A DNA stretch of 64,000 nt. Origin: Talinum fruticosum. Taxonomy: Eukaryota; Streptophyta; Magnoliopsida; Caryophyllales; Talinaceae. Of this stretch, positions 33,955 through 48,631 are shown one piece after another. The translations under genes were made by a program, and so were the position numbers. Within the stretch, counting starts at the first letter, position 1. The number at the start of each line of letters is the position of its first letter. The stretch is taken from positions 1,302,001 to 1,366,000 of the forward strand of contig JAITYX010000083.1 in assembly GCA_021018815.1 (NCBI GenBank). Direction: 5' to 3'. Under the pieces are notes generated by a model. The model had not been told where the DNA came from and ran no database searches. It worked only from the letters and a program-made list of their open reading frames with translations.

Positions 33955-35120
33955 CTACTCCCTCTTATTTGTAATTTTTTTCCTTAGAAGACGTAAAAAT
34001 TAATGTAGGTAAAATATGAATGTAAAATCTTAGCAATAATTTATAAAATTTCTCCTATCTTCAAGACTGGTGCTTTACGACCTCCGCCCCTCTCCTTGCC
34101 GCCACCGGCGGCATCATTTACAATTACCAATGTACTTCCTTGGATCCATTTTCCTTGGCATTATAGTTTTCAATACATCATTCTTTGGGTTTAGTTAAGG
34201 TAAGTTTGAGTGGTCTTGCTCACCTAGATCGACCTAACTTAAGAACTTCAATAGGTTCGAGAGTCAGTCTAGTCCATTGTACATTGACCTATTTTGACTC
34301 ATTGGATCGTCATATTCATGACTTTGTACAGTTTGGATGGCTCAATCCAAGTGAATATATAATTGCACGCACCCAATTTGGTTCATGTGCTAAGATGACA
34401 TCTTCTATCTCGATTTAGTCTGTATTAGTATTAACTAACGCAACTAGTAAGATTTCTAAAAGTTATAACCGAATATCAAAATTTTGTATATGAATTTACG
34501 AGATCGAGGTTTGCACCATGCACACAAACACCCACACACGAGACCTGAATTCAGGAATGTCCTTCTACTCGCATGATATCTTGACAAGTTTCTTTTGTTA
34601 GTTTTTAGGTTGACAAATCTTCAAATTACATGAATGGTGTTACTTCTCCCACATTAGGGCATGTGTCTTAAAGCTAGCACAAGACTAATCAGGATACGAT
34701 CATAAAAACGACTAGTATTTAATATTAGTTAACTAATATGTTGCTAATTACATTTGGAAAAAACAAATAAGTGTTATGTATTTAATTAAGTATTTAAATA
34801 TGGACAAGATAGAAGTACTATATATATATTTACTGATAAGAATATTGACTATAAATCTCTATACAAAATCTAGAAAGGTATATATATGAACAACCTAAAA
34901 GAATGTTTTAGGTGTCCTATCGGGCTATCACTAAAGTGTATCTCTAAAAACAAAACTTGGCAACAAGTGATCTTCGTACATACATCTTATCCTACGTATA
35001 TGGTTATGAATTTCTGCCTTTCAATTATCTCGACAAATAACAAAGTAAATCCTCTGAATAAATTTGTTCAAAATCAGTAAAATTTTCGTGTCTTCAGCCA
35101 TTCACAATTTTCAGCGTTGG
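33955..35120. other. Intergenic spacer
   Basis: AT-rich; a short Pro/Ala-rich coding-like scrap is at 34080-34120. No gene recognised. The right end holds the 3' UTR of the next gene. Confidence 0.45.
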
Positions 35121-37599
35121 TCATCTAGAGCACTGGTAAGAATGTGGAAAGTATCTCGACAAGAGCGTATGCTTGAGCTTTATTATCAGGAAGAAGATGC
35201 CATAACATAGGAAGTGCATGATTGCCACTGAGGAGTACCTACACATCAGAAGTTAAGCAAAGTATACTTCAGATTAACGTTTTCAGGTCGAGTCAAATTC
35301 AGTTCTAGATATGTTTGGTTTAATGAATTGGTCATGTCAAAAGGGAATTTTGAGGTGGATTTGATTTGATTCGAGTCAATTTGAGTTTTTGGGTTTATTT
35401 TTGAGTCAAGTTGTTTTGGGTGTCTGCTCAAATATAGGTCTGGGTCATTTGTTCGGTTTTGTGTCTCGGATTAATTTTGCCAGGTCTAATCAAATAAAAT
35501 ATGTACCAAGTTAAACACATTGAAGGAGGCAAAGAATCAAAATTTACTCACCACAAAGGAGCAAATGGGGAGGACAAGTCCAAGAATGGATATGGCCACC
35601 TGTTTGAGTATACAGAAGGGAAAAGACCCATTAGCAAAAAACAGAGAGAAGAACACCAAAAAAGGCAAGCAAAGTAGATTTTTGAAGAAGCCTAACGGGG
35701 GAATGGCTCACCAAATGGTTATACAAGCATGAAGAAGCCACTGAAAAATGACATAGAAGGAAGTCCAGAGGATGAAATATGCAATCCGAAACCAAGGGAA
35801 CCGCTGAGAGTGAAGATCATTTGCATTGATCATCAGAAAAGATTGCTAAAATGGGCAGCAAAAAAAAAAAAAAACCAGGAGGAGGATCTTACCAAGCAAT
35901 TCAAAGCAGTATCACCGAGCAGGAAGACAAGGTTGATTGTGTGCATATTTATTATGAACTGCCCCATAAAATTATACAATTAGCCACAAAAACAGCATAA
36001 TTGTTGTGATTTATAAGAGCAAATTTTCAGTGTTTTTAGGCAGGGATTTTGGTGCTTACAAAGTTGAAATCATAGTTCTTCATCTTAAGGAACGGAGCGA
36101 TAATCAACCAAAACACACAATCTGTGAGCATCACAGCCCCTGCATTCATCTGTTTGAGGAAGAAACATATAAGAAAAAAGGGGGATTTTTCTCCAAATTT
36201 CATACGCAAAAGTACCGAGTATTTCCTCATTCCCTGTTTCAGAAGCAGAGCAATATGCAAAACTCCATACAGTTAACTCTTTAAAAGGAAAATGCAGTTT
36301 TTGACTGTGAAACTCTTCTGACCTGAAAAATAACCTGGAGAACATATCCCCAGAATCCAGCAATGGGGCGAACTTGATCGAATTGAAGGGAAGTCAGAGT
36401 AGTTTTAGCTGCATTTGAAGTTCCAACATTGGCATAGACCAGATAATCACCTCTTTCTGCATCAATTTGCTTAGGATCAACTCTATCACCAACTGTTTTG
36501 TTGTGATACTCATAACAGCCATACATCGATAGCACAGATCCTAGCTAAAATAAAGGAAAAGAAGAACATGAACAAAATATTTCAAATTCAGAGAACTAAC
36601 AGCTGAAACTCAGAAGGGATACATTATGGATTACCTACCCCAAAGTACATGGTTACAAGGGCAAATGTCCACCTGCTCAACATCAAAATAACCCAAATTA
36701 AAACAATTCTCGCAGCTCAGAAAATTTAGCTTTTGAAATTTGCATGTATTATGTGACTGCCATTAGAACATAAAACCAGCCATTACTATATGGAGTGCCT
36801 GTAGGAAGCAAAACATTTTGAAATTCATTTATTTTGAAAAAAAGTATTTCCTTTGAAAACTATTTTTGGTATGGTAGGACATTCAGAAATGAACTTCCAA
36901 GTTTAGAAAGGAGGTTATTTTTCAGTTTTATGGATAAACATGATTCTCTTACAAAATAACTTCAACCCCATATTTCTTGAATCAAAATAACTCCGACCCC
37001 ACCTCTCTTTTGCCAAATATTGTTAGATTTTTTTTCCTTAAAAAACATTCTACCAATCACTATACCCAAAAAGTTAACGCAAAACCCAATTATGCTTGAC
37101 AATCATATGAAAATAATCACATTGAATGGCAAACAGGAACTTCATTCTCAAATTTAAGATTCATAAAGGGAAGGACAGGGGAAAATGAGAACTTACTGAG
37201 TGTAGTAGTAAAAATGGAGGGACCATCAACAATGGCATTGACAATGAGGACAGTTAAGAGGACAAAGAAACCGCAAACCCGAAACGCCAATAACCAACCA
37301 GGGTGCATTCCTTTAAGGCAAGGCTTCCAAACTTCATCTGCATATAAAATCCCAGGATTTTCATCTCTTCTAGTTCTTGTTGTTTCTCCTCCATTTTGAG
37401 CACTAAAACCATTAGAAGTAGGCCTTGAATTTCTGGGGCCTTCATATTTTGATATAAGAAATGAGGCAAAAACCATGGAGATCAATACCCAGATAGCACA
37501 CAGCAAAACCCTCCAATTTAGCCAATAGCTTGAGGTATTTGTATCCCCTGTTTTCGCTGGCTCCCATGAAACTTTTGTTGTCGCTTCTAGAATCCCCAT
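35121..37599 (-). CDS. Multi-pass membrane protein of the plant At1g10660-like (rolling-stone-like) family, apparent frameshift
   Basis: Eight exons on the minus strand: 37599-37197, 36672-36639, 36544-36323, 36149-36060, 35958-35893, 35803-35712, 35599-35552 and 35238-35121. Each has GT-AG borders and phases agree except at exon 1. The joined coding length is 1,073 nt, one short of a whole number of codons (357 aa if restored). Family blocks seen: NWRVLLCAIWVLISMVFAS, EVWKPCLKGMHPGWLLAFR, WTFALVTMYFG, MYGCYEYHNK, MNAGAVMLTDCVFWLII, LLGDTALNCL, RFPWFRIAYFILWT, QWLLHACITIWWPYPFLDLS and FLCYGIFFLIIKLKH, with about seven or eight hydrophobic segments. Function unknown. The ATG at 37599 was used because 37605 is TTG. 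A T run near 37214 is one base too short to reach the exon 2 frame. Confidence 0.85.
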
Positions 37600-38640
37600 T
37601 TTCAAGCTCCCTCTGATTTTCTCTCTCCTCTATTAACCCTGTTCAGGGTTTATGATGATGCTGGGGATTCTTGTTCTCGACCCTCTCTATGAACCTAGGC
37701 AGAACAACTTGTAGTGTAAGCTTTGAGAGGACCAAGAGAAACCTGGGTTTTGAGGGGCAAGAAAGGATTTTTAACGAGGTTGTGTTTCGAGAATGGGGAA
37801 ATTGATCAATGCCCAAAAAAAACAAAAGATATAATCCCAACAACAAAAAAAAAAAGAAATCTTTAGGGAAATGAAGCCAAAATCCAAGCACCCAGATGAC
37901 AACAGAAGATCAAAAATTGGGAAAGTTTCAATGCCATGATATTGAAGAGAGGAGAGAGAAAGGGTGATATTCAATGGCAAAAGAGACCCAGATCAACATT
38001 CAATCCTCAAATACAACAATGAATGGAGAATCAAAGCTCTTGGAAAACCCAGAAACTTATGAAGCACAGAGAGAGGGATTAGCTTAAGGATTCTAGAACA
38101 ATCATGAAAATGGTGTTGTTTTATTGGGAAAGAGTGCTATATAAGCTTTTGAACAAATGGAAATTTCATAAGCAAAAACCCCACAAAAAAAAAAAAAAAA
38201 AAATTGGTGGGGTTTCCCCTAAATGGGAGTATATATGAATCAATGCTCAAAAACCCAGATTGATTTAATTGTGTGAAACAAAACAAAGATTCGAAACTTT
38301 AAGTGGGTTGTATTTTTGGGCACAGAAAGATGAAGGATTTGCAAAATAGAAGAGTATTTTTGGGGTATAAAATAATACTATTTGTATAATAATACGAAGG
38401 AGAATAACAAAAAGAGTGGTATACTTAGCCACCAAAAAGCTCTTAATTGTAAGCAAAGGAAAGGTTTAGATACTTGCAGGGGAAAGCAAGCCAAAGGTGG
38501 TGAGGTGTACTTTGAAGGAGAGGGAGATGCTTTACTTCTTTGCATTGGGTGAAAAACTAAACTTAAAAGAGGCTGAGAGGGGAGATAAAGGGGAAGGAAA
38601 TAGACAAGGGTATTGTATTGTATTGTATGCAATGCAAGGG
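37600..38640. other. Upstream region of the membrane protein gene
   Basis: Probable promoter and leader on the minus strand, with A-rich tracts (38185-38203) and no other feature recognised. Confidence 0.4.
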
Positions 38641-41600
38641 TGCTTGGGGCACAAGCTTTTGGTTTTCACACATATACATCCATGTTTTTACATACAAAAT
38701 TTAGGAATTGTATTTACTGTATATCGAAACAAATGTGTTCACCATCAAGACAAATAAGGATCGATTTTGACATCAGATTGTGATCGTTTGTCTACTAGAA
38801 TTTTGGAATCCAACATATAAACTACTGTAAATCTCAATTTATACATTTGGGTTTGTTGTTTGTATTCTACTACTTTTTCTCTACGAATATACATATTTAG
38901 TTTTTAGATAAATCACCGCTGAGAAAAAAATAAAATAATTACTAAATTTAATATAGAAAAAGCAAATTAAAGATAATAAAGATCTTGACATCAACCAATC
39001 ATGCATCCAATTGGGGACATCTCATCATAACTAATTTAAATTCATCCATTTAGTTCAACAGTGACAAAGATATAAAAGTGATTGAAGCAACCCAATGCAA
39101 ATACATTTGGGGAAAATTTTTCTTGAAGGAGAATTGTCCTCAAGAATATGGTGTTGGGGCATGATTTTCAAAGTCTATCGATTATCAAATCAGGGCATCT
39201 CATAAAAGTGGGTTGCATTTCTTTTTTTTTATTTTTCAAAATTATTTGGCCGATTTATTCTCATGTGCACCTTTTCCACTAGTTTATCTTTTTAATTTTC
39301 TTTAGAAATAAACAACCGAGATTTTTTGAGCATTTTGAAACCAATAAAACTAACTTATCATCCCCTTCTTATGTTAACAGATGACAAGATAGGCGAAATT
39401 TTTGTGAGAAGCATTATTTTGTGAGAAGCACTATGATTAAAAATAATGTTAAAGAAGCACAAGATTCTCACTTCTTTGTATGTTTTTCCAAGAAGAAAAA
39501 TATTTAAGAAATATGAAAAGTACTTAAATTACTGACCTCTAGGGTTGGTCACAATCTACTTGTGAACTGTGTCCATGCAAAAAACACAGAGTATTTCCTC
39601 AAAAACACATATATGCTTGTCTTACTTACCTCTTTTTCCTTCTTTGGAGACAAGAATTTGGAGTATCAGCCTTTTAAAGAGAGAACAGGAAGACAGCCAT
39701 AGGTGAGTGAAGGTGGAGGACAACAACACTCTGTTTTCTCATTTGGATTTTGGTGTGTCAAGGCTTAAATATGCTTTCTCCTAAAAATGGGTGTCATTAA
39801 AATAGTTATTCTCGAAAATTTATTTTAAATAAGATCGTTTTATATCAGAAAGGAGAAGTTTCGAAAGCAATGATTAGAATATGTAAAATGATAAAAGGGT
39901 ATTTTTGTAACGGTAATAGGCCAATGAGCGATAGCAAATTTTGTAACTATCGCATTATAATTTTTAAAATCTTTCATACATTAATTTAAATAATTTTATA
40001 ATTCTTTTTCTTTCATATCCTTTGAGAAAAATAGGTGTAAGAAAAAGTTGATATCTTTTCTAATTCTCTTTCTTTCATATCCCAGCCAGCTAGAGGATGT
40101 TACGCCCGTTGTCACGTGGTCAAGGTCGGTCCATGCTGGTTTCTTATTTGTTCATTTATTATTTATTTATTTATTTATTTATTATAGTTCAAGATGTAAT
40201 ATATGGAACAAAGGGTGTTTGGTCGGTTTATTATTATCATTATTTATGTTAATAAAATTTAATATATACCTCTACAATTAGTATAGTATGAAATTAGATT
40301 TCTTAAACATCAACAAACGTCCCTTTGCAGAACCCTCCATATTAGGACAACATAGGTTTTCTTTTTAACAAATAATTTATATCAAGAGACAAAGCATAAA
40401 AATTCACTTTGTAAGTGAAAAACATTCAAACAGATTAAAAAGAGACACGATCATAATAAAAATTATAAAATAACAAAATTATAGTCGATCAAGTGCCGGA
40501 CTCAAAACATCTCACAATAACTTCTCGGATTAGCTTCTAGTATCTTTTAAGAGTTCAAGGAAATAAGATAGGAAACATTTTCGGTTGTGAAGAGAGGGGC
40601 CTTCCTTTCATGCTCTAGACCATAATAATGCAACTCTCTACTTGATAATACGACAAAGCGTATTAAAATTAAGAAGTTGTTGTTGATCCTCTATTTTATC
40701 GAAATCAAGCTGCTATATAGCCAATAAAAAAATAAAAGTCTTCCATAATAAATTTTCTCCATTTACAAGACTCGAAACTGATACTTTTACTCAAGGAAAT
40801 AAATACCAAACTATTTGAACTAGCCTTTATTAATATCTAATACATAATATATGTGTTAATTTTGAGCCAACGTACCCAAGAGCTCAATAAGAACTTAAAC
40901 CGGTAAACCATTTTGTATAGATATGTATTTATAACCACCTTACAATTCCTTAGTAGGAAAAAAATGTGCATCTTGAGGTTGCTTAAACGTGATATTTCTG
41001 ATAATATTTAAACACCATTAATTAAGCTAAGAAATATTTGGTCATTACTTTGACAAGTGGTTTTCCTCATAAGGGCTTTTTTGGGGTTGACTTGAAGTGG
41101 ACCAACCTCAATATTGTATAATATATATATATATAGTTGTCACCCTCTTACACGCTTGCTCCTTAGCTTCTCTTCAAAGCAAGAAATTATTTAATAGGCC
41201 CATACTAAGTAAAGAACTATAAAAAAACAAAATAAAAAAAACAAAGGAAATTTGCAGCATAAGTCATCTAGGAGAATTAAATACGTGAGGTCTTCGTTTA
41301 GTAGTTAAAATTGAGATTTTGGATACATTAGTTCTCGAGTTCGATTCTCCTTTTTTTATTGTATTATACTGCCATTTGTGACTCTTATAAATCGAAAAAT
41401 CTAAGAGAATTAAATGGCAATAAAAAGGTTGATTTTTGCAATAAGTTTTCATGAGTTTTGTATGATAAGTGGATAACTTGATTAAGCAACCATTGTGTTA
41501 ATTAGTTTCTCTACTTTCACATCATTTTCATTGACAAAATTGTCATAAGCTTGTAAAAGTATTTGAAATTTACTCTTTGTGACAAAACCTTAGCTTATAA

Positions 41601-43999
41601 AATTCTGTTAAAGAATTTAATTTTTCTTTATATTAATTATAGAGTTTTTATGATTGATTTTTGCATTTAAGTAGTTATTTTTCCTTTTTATTTTTTAATT
41701 TGATAATATTAAGGTAAAATTTATTTATCAGCAAGCAAATAACTAATTTAGTAAAAGATTATTAAAATATCTTATTATTTCTATTTAGTATGTCGCTTGG
41801 TTTTATTCTTTACTATTAGTAATTAAAAAACCTGCTTCTAAAAAATCAATTGTATTGTTATACAATTTTTATTCCGATTATCAATTTAAAATATCCCTTT
41901 ACAAATCTAATCGTTAGAGGCCAAGAAGTTCATGCCTATATCAGTACAACATTTTTAATATCGTTATCATCATCATCATCATCATCATCATAAATCATGC
42001 ATTAGTATCAATAGATCAAGTAAAGAAAGCATCACTACTATAACTCCATTAATGTTGGTTAACTAATCATGATGAGATCATTTTTCTTTCTTTGTGATCA
42101 TATTTATACATACCTTTAAAAAATATTTATTTATTATCTATTTACATAGTCTTATAAATTATAAATCTATTTTTTTAAAAAATTATGTCATAAATTTGAA
42201 CAAAAAGGAAGATAAGTCAAAATAAAAGACTTAAAAAATTATAAATTAGTTTTTTAAAAGAAGCTAATATAAATATTACAGTGGTCACATGTGTCCCACA
42301 AGCTTTTAAAGTGTTGATGATAATAATATTTTGTAATTTAAAGCAACATTCAATAGTTTGTACCGCTACAAAAATTTATCAAAATAGCGATGAAAATAGT
42401 TTGACGGGGTAATCCGCTGAGAACCGATGATATACTTTTTTTTATATGTCAGAAAGTCCAACAGACTTATTTATATTTAAAAAGTATTATATATTGTACA
42501 TGAATCATATTCATTGTATATCTTCAAAAGTTAATACATGCACTATGAATCTAGAAAAAACATATATAACACAATATATAATTTTCTATTTTCAAAGATG
42601 AATATTGAGTTTTGAGATTGCCTTACAAGTTGCTATTAAATGTTACATTCATTAGTTGATTTTTCCTCTCTTTTTTTAAATGGAGTGTTTATGGATTATT
42701 ATTAATAATAAAAATATAAATGTTAAAAAATTAATAAGTTTGTCTTAATAGAAATAAATCATCATTTTTTAACCAATATAAAATAAATAAAAATTATAAT
42801 TTATTATAAAATAGTAATATAACAGTGTTGTTATATAATTATTACATAATATAATCTAATAATTTAAAATTTTATAGTATTAGTAAAAAAATTCTTTTTG
42901 AACTACAATATTATTTTTTACAAATAATTCTATTTTACTAAAAATTATTTTAAATTTAAAAAAATTAAGCTCACTCGTTTTACATGTAATTCAAAATTAA
43001 ATTATATTACTTTTTTATGTTCAAGATATATATAACTAACTATTAAAGTATATTAATTTTTGCGATCAAACCAATGTTAATTTTACATGCAACTTCCCTG
43101 TGGCTAGATAAATTTAAGGAATGCTAATGAAAGAACCATTGGGGGTGGTTTATACATAAGGAATATGGGCAAGGAAGGCATGAACCAACCAACAATATGC
43201 AATGCCAGCCCAAAATTAGTCAGGTTTCTCTCAAGTTTTTAAAGGTTTCAATCTTCTACATGCCTTAAAATATAACACCATGAAAAAGTTTTAAAATAGG
43301 GGTCAGTCGTTATTTAAAATACTCACATGAATTTTGCGTTTGGTAATCTTACATACATACTATATAGTTTTACATGACTAATCATTTGAATGTACGTATC
43401 AAATGATATGAACACATATTTTCGTTCATGCATCTAATAATATTCTGAAAGCATCTTTTACTGGTGTTTGTAATCTTTTCTGGATTCAAAAGTTATTTTT
43501 CCCCGCTGTACCAATTTTTTTAAAAAAGAATATCTGTATTAGGATACTAATTCTGACCCTTCCCTGGCCGAAGCAAGGGGAGGCGGTTGATGAGAATGAC
43601 ATGTGACATATGGTAAAATCGATCACAAAGCATAATACTGGGAAGGTGGGGGGGTGTGGAGCTCATACCTTTCATGCCAATAATTTGAGCTTAATTATCT
43701 TAAAATAGACAGCCATTGCCCCCAAGAAACGAGATGTAAAAAGGGTATTTTTTTCCCCCAAATTTGCTGGAGGAAATGGAGTGGCAGTGGAAGTTATGCA
43801 TGAAATTCAAGGGAATGATGAAAATATGTAGGGGAAGAGAAAGCATGGAGATGGGCAGTTTGGTATATGTCCATGAAAAAGAGGGAGACATTGATCATGC
43901 GAATTGGTACGTATAAGCCCTCCGTTTTTGCCGTTTGGAGGAATTCACCACATTATTTGGTCTTCAGAAACATTTAAATACAAGTCATGCAACTCATCA
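38641..43999. other. Gene-poor AT-rich region
   Basis: About 5.4 kb without a supported gene on either strand. It contains a (TTTA)n tract at about 40154-40183 and an (ATC)n tract at about 41967-41990. The short frames present have no family features. Common plant microRNA sequences that I know were not seen. Confidence 0.5.
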
Positions 44000-44655
44000 T
44001 TGGGGTGAGCATCGATCGGTTCGCTTCGACTCGGGAGTTTTTGAATCTGTTAATCGGATATTTCGGTTCGAAAAACGTAAACCGTAACCGAATAAACTGA
44101 ATATCGGTTAATCGGTTTTCAGTTCGATTCGCCAGTTAATCGGAATCATTAGATAAAAAATTTTAAACCTCTTTTTTTTTTTTCAATTAAAATGTTAATA
44201 AATACTATTGAAAAAATGTAAGACAAGAAAAGCATTTTCTTATGAGTGGATAGTAAGTTTGTTTTTATTTTTATTTGTTTTGGAGAGCTAGGCAATACAA
44301 AATCTGATGGCTTCTGGGTGATTAAAAAACGATTTGATTGCTTCAGGCCTGGCTATGAACCAAAAAAAAAAGAAAAGGAAGTGTTAGCCCAATGATGCTT
44401 GCACAGTATCCATTAACATTAGCAACATTAACAATACTAAATAAAAAATTATTACAAATTTCATCTTGAAAATGAACATTTTTTAAAAAGAAAATTAAAA
44501 AATTTTATCGCTTTGGTTAACCGCCGGTTTTAAAATAGTGAACCGTAATCGTAATCGGATAAACAGGTTAATCGAATTTTTAAACTAGTTCGATTAATCA
44601 AAAAATTGGTTTGGTTCAGCTGGTTTCTTCAGTTCTGGTTTTGTGCTCACCCCTA
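44000..44655. mobile_element. hAT-like MITE, 656 bp
   Basis: It begins TTGGGGTGAGCATCG and its right end, reverse complemented, begins TAGGGGTGAGCACA, so the ends are inverted repeats of the same type as the 26585 element. Subterminal repeats carry CGGTTAATCGG and AACCGTAA motifs on both sides. No exact 8-bp target duplication remains, so it is older or the ends are altered. Confidence 0.75.
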
Positions 44656-45534
44656 GTTGACTCTTAGCATCTTATTTCATTTTAATTTTCTTTGTCGCAA
44701 ATATGAAATAATTATTTATAATATTTTAAATTTTAATTAAATATAATAGATAAATTAAAATAAATTTTTATCTATTTTAAGTCTTAAATTTCAAAGTTAT
44801 GTTTCACTTTAATAAACAAACGTTAATACTTTGCCTAACTGAAAGCAAATTTTATATCATATTCCTAAGAGTACATACTGCAGGTAACCACAAGTTACAT
44901 ATGTACATTAAAATTATCTTATTTATATGACATCTTCAAACCGAAAAAACATACATATTATAATTAAATAACGTACTCTAAGGTGTACGATATAGTTTGT
45001 CATCCCCAGTATTTTGCAATACCTGGTTGGCTACAACCTTTTCTACCCCCACCACATTCTCAAACAGAGGATGTGGTTTCCCCGGATTCGTACCCGGGGC
45101 ATCGAGTTTCATACCTTACTCGAAAGTTGAAATGATTAAGAAAACGGGGGGTGTCCATAATGCAAGAAGTGCAATATTTTACACAATGAGGTTGCTTATA
45201 GTCAAGGAAACTATACTATACACTCATCTCAAACTATTGTCAAACCTTTTGAGACTGTAATACATACAGGGAGTCTGATGTTAAACTCTACATATACAAC
45301 GCCACGTATACAATAGGAAGACTATAAACAGTTGCCAGAATTTCTGTTTCATCTTCTGATACCTCACCAATTTGATTAACATATACATATATTTACTGCA
45401 TTTAACAACAGCAAGCACTACTGCGACTATATCTTGTGAGTATAATTACTTTCACAGGAACATCAAGTCGACTAACCCTGAGAAAAACTTCAAAATTTGT
45501 ACTTCATGCCTGATGGATTCACACGGCTCATATC
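44656..45534. other. Spacer and 3' region of the ApaG gene
   Basis: AT-rich; the right part likely holds the 3' UTR of the minus-strand ApaG gene. No gene signal. Confidence 0.45.
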
Positions 45535-48500
45535 TCAAAAGGTATCGGTATCATCACCAAGAGTGGAAAGCAAAAAGGGGGCAATGGCTACGTTGAATGT
45601 CCTTGATCCTACTTGATCGACATGCTTCATCTCAAAATCACCCTCCTGCAAAACAGATGATAAACATGGATTAATACTAGCCATTATCATTAAACTGAAG
45701 GGTTCATCCATTTGACACAGCCACAGAGTTATAAAGATATTGGTTTTACACTCAAATCTCACCATTCTTCCACTTGAAGTGCTCAATGGACAGGCAGAAG
45801 AGTATTCAAAGCCAGTCCTTGGAAGTATAACTGGCTGTTCGCCAATAACTCCAGTGCCTCTGCAAACAGGAAAAATATGCAATTGAGTCCTGCTATTGAG
45901 GATGGGAAAGGGACCATAAGCCGATAAGAGTGAAGAGAGAAAAAAAGAATGGGATATGAAATTTGGAAATTCACAAACATGAAAAGAAGCAACTTACGCG
46001 ACATGCTCAGTCTTCCCGTTGGCGTCAGTTATGATCCAGTGTCGTCTCAAAAGTTGTACTGGACGGTCTGAATTATTGGTTATCCTAATCCTATACGCAA
46101 AGAAGTACTGGCCTTTTGAAGGCTGACTACGTCCCTCAATGTAAACACTTCTAACTTGGACGCGGACCCCCTATAATTTATAAAGCTGATTATGAGTGAT
46201 CCATTCAGGGTTGGAAGGTAACATATTATAAACAAATTAAGACAAAAAGGGTCATGAGCATCTCATTTGAAAAGCAGAAAAAACACCAAAAGTCTGTGTT
46301 TATCAAGATGCACATAGCAAAGTTTTGACCCTGAAATTCCTTTCAGAGACCATACTTACTGAAGCATTCAATAAAACAATAATTAAGCGAATCCATGAAG
46401 TAGACTAATGCAGCTTTATCATTGGCTAAAATGCAAAATAAGATAAAAATTGAAGTATTTGAAGAACTCAATTAGTTGGTGGTAACCAATTTCAGAGGTT
46501 TCTACACAACATACAATGAATTGCACTGTGGGACCTGGGACCCAGGGGAGGGGGGCAAATTAGGGGAGGGAAATATCATCAATGAGGTTCCTTTTTTCTT
46601 TTTCCTTTTTTTCTGGGGAAGGGGAGGGGAGTTGAAAGTAACACATGAAACAATAATAGTTATTCCATAAATTGCTTATTCAGGTTGTAGTGTTTTTGTA
46701 AAGATCACTGATTGGAGGGCTTTAAAGCAAAGAACCTCCTACTTACCCTCTCTCTATATGGTCGTTAAAGAAGATATCTTCACCCATTAGAATGGTCCTA
46801 TTTTTTTCATATAAACAAAACAGCAAATATAAAGTAGCACTAGGAAATGCATTGATTACTCAATGTCACCCATAAACCCATAAATTGAAATCATAACAAA
46901 CTACACAACGTGCCCAAATGATACGAATGAAAGCACTAGACATAAAGAAGGGTAGGAAACCACATAAAGCAACACGAAAAGGGTGATTGAAAGGACAAGT
47001 TCCAAGACTGTACCAAGGTAGTAGCATCACTTGCACATTTCAAAAGACAATGTGGAGCGATCTCCTTGAGTTCATCCCTATATTGTGCGGCATCCTGGAA
47101 TATAAAGCAACAATGATGTCAAAAATGGAGATGATAGTCAATTGAATATACATCACACTCCGTAAACAGAACCTAAACAGCAGAATTTCCAACAGGTTCA
47201 GAGAGCAGAGCGGAGCTATAAAATTTTTGTAACTAGCTGATAGTATAAAAAGCAGAAGCAATATGGATAGATATTTAGACCATCCCGAATCCCCCAGCCT
47301 CTCGCCCTTCATAAAAGCTCACACCAACACCCCTCCCTCCAAAGAAAAAGATGGTGCAGGAAAAAAGGGAAATGAAAGAATAAGAAAAACAACTACCTCA
47401 AACCTCTCCTCAGCAATAGCCTGTTTCAAAAGCCTCCTCAAGCGCAAAACTGGTTCTTCTTCCTCAAATGATCTCAATGAATCACGTATTCTTGCAGCTT
47501 CTTTGTAATCCTTCAAGCAAAACAGGCCCGACTTATATCAATATTTAGAGTACAGGAAGCAAAAGTTTCATCAAACCATGAGAACTTCCAACAATTAATC
47601 ATTCTGAAAGGAAAATATTAGTGGCAGTAAGAATTTAGGGTGTCTTAAAATTTTGTTTTGAATTTCACCTTATAGTTATTTACATCGTATACTTGAAATT
47701 CTCATCCCACCCTCTACTTGAAACCGCTATCTACCCAACTATGAATCAGATATCCCTTGAAAAAGCAAATAATACTATTCCTCCTAAGACCTTGGAAAAT
47801 GTAAGATATTAGGTTGCGTACATCTGACACCCGATTTACCCCCACCACCTGACCAACAAACCTGGCAGGACTCTGGGGCACTGGTTTGATTTGGATCTTT
47901 TTCCATAAAAGCCTTCCATCCAATCACCTCCTTACCATAAACTAGGAGGAATTAGATAGTATAGTACTGATTTGTATCTTTCTTTCTACATTAAGAAACG
48001 TCATAGATTACCGAACTGTAGTCACATGCCCGTTAACAACACACACAACTGAAAGGGAATCCCTATTCCATATAAAAGATTTCCTCTTTAACATATCCTC
48101 TGCCTCACCATCAAACAGCTAAAAAGCTGCATAAATCAGAAAACTTCTCTCTAAGCTTCAAAATAGCAAATTTGGACATAATTTCAACAGCATTCAGATA
48201 CAAGGAGCATAGATTACCACAGAAATTAACCAAAAAAAAAAATTTCCAAAAACAAAAACCCACAAATCCATGATCTAATCAATCAAACCAACAAAAGAAA
48301 AGGCCAAGTCATATACCTCAGCTTTGGCAGCCACCTCCATTTGCTGCTTAAGCATGGCATAAGTCTCTGTCCGAGAGAGCAACCCACCCGGACCCCGAAT
48401 CGGTTTCGGAGTTGGAGTCGGGCTTTCCCCACCAACATTCCTCTGAGAAGAACAAGCCACTATCTTGCAAAATCTCACACCATAATCACCGCTTTCCGTT

Positions 48501-48631
48501 GAAAAAATCCAATTTTTACGATTGCCCACCTCGAAATCCAGGAACCCATTTGCATTATTCCTCGACCCAGAACCTTTTCCTCTCGCTCCTACCCCGAAAT
48601 CGGTGAACACTCTCAGACCCAAAGATTGCAT
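45535..48631 (-). CDS. UVR and ApaG domain protein, probably plastid
   Basis: Six exons on the minus strand, 48631-48317, 47510-47397, 47094-47014, 46170-45998, 45859-45763 and 45645-45535, with GT-AG borders join to 296 aa. The N terminus (MQSLGLRVFTDFG, Ser/Arg/Gly-rich to about 75) looks like a plastid transit peptide. Two UVR-like helices follow: LKQQMEVAAKAEDYKEAARI and LLKQAIAEERFEDAAQYRDE. An ApaG (DUF525) beta-sandwich comes last, with VRVQVRSVYIEGRS, YRIRITNNSDRPVQLL, RHWIITDANGK, GTGVIGEQPVILPRTGFEY and GRMEGDFEM. UVR domains mediate protein contacts, including with Clp protease partners in plastids; the exact role is unknown. The ATG at 48631 is used because the codon at 48640 is TTG. 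A (GA)n tract lies in the leader (48766-48789). Confidence 0.9.

Noticed and set aside
35520..35983. Two plus-strand frames, Lys-rich (70 and 84 codons)
   Set aside because: They are antisense to exons 5-7 of the minus-strand membrane protein gene, whose codons and splice sites fit far better.
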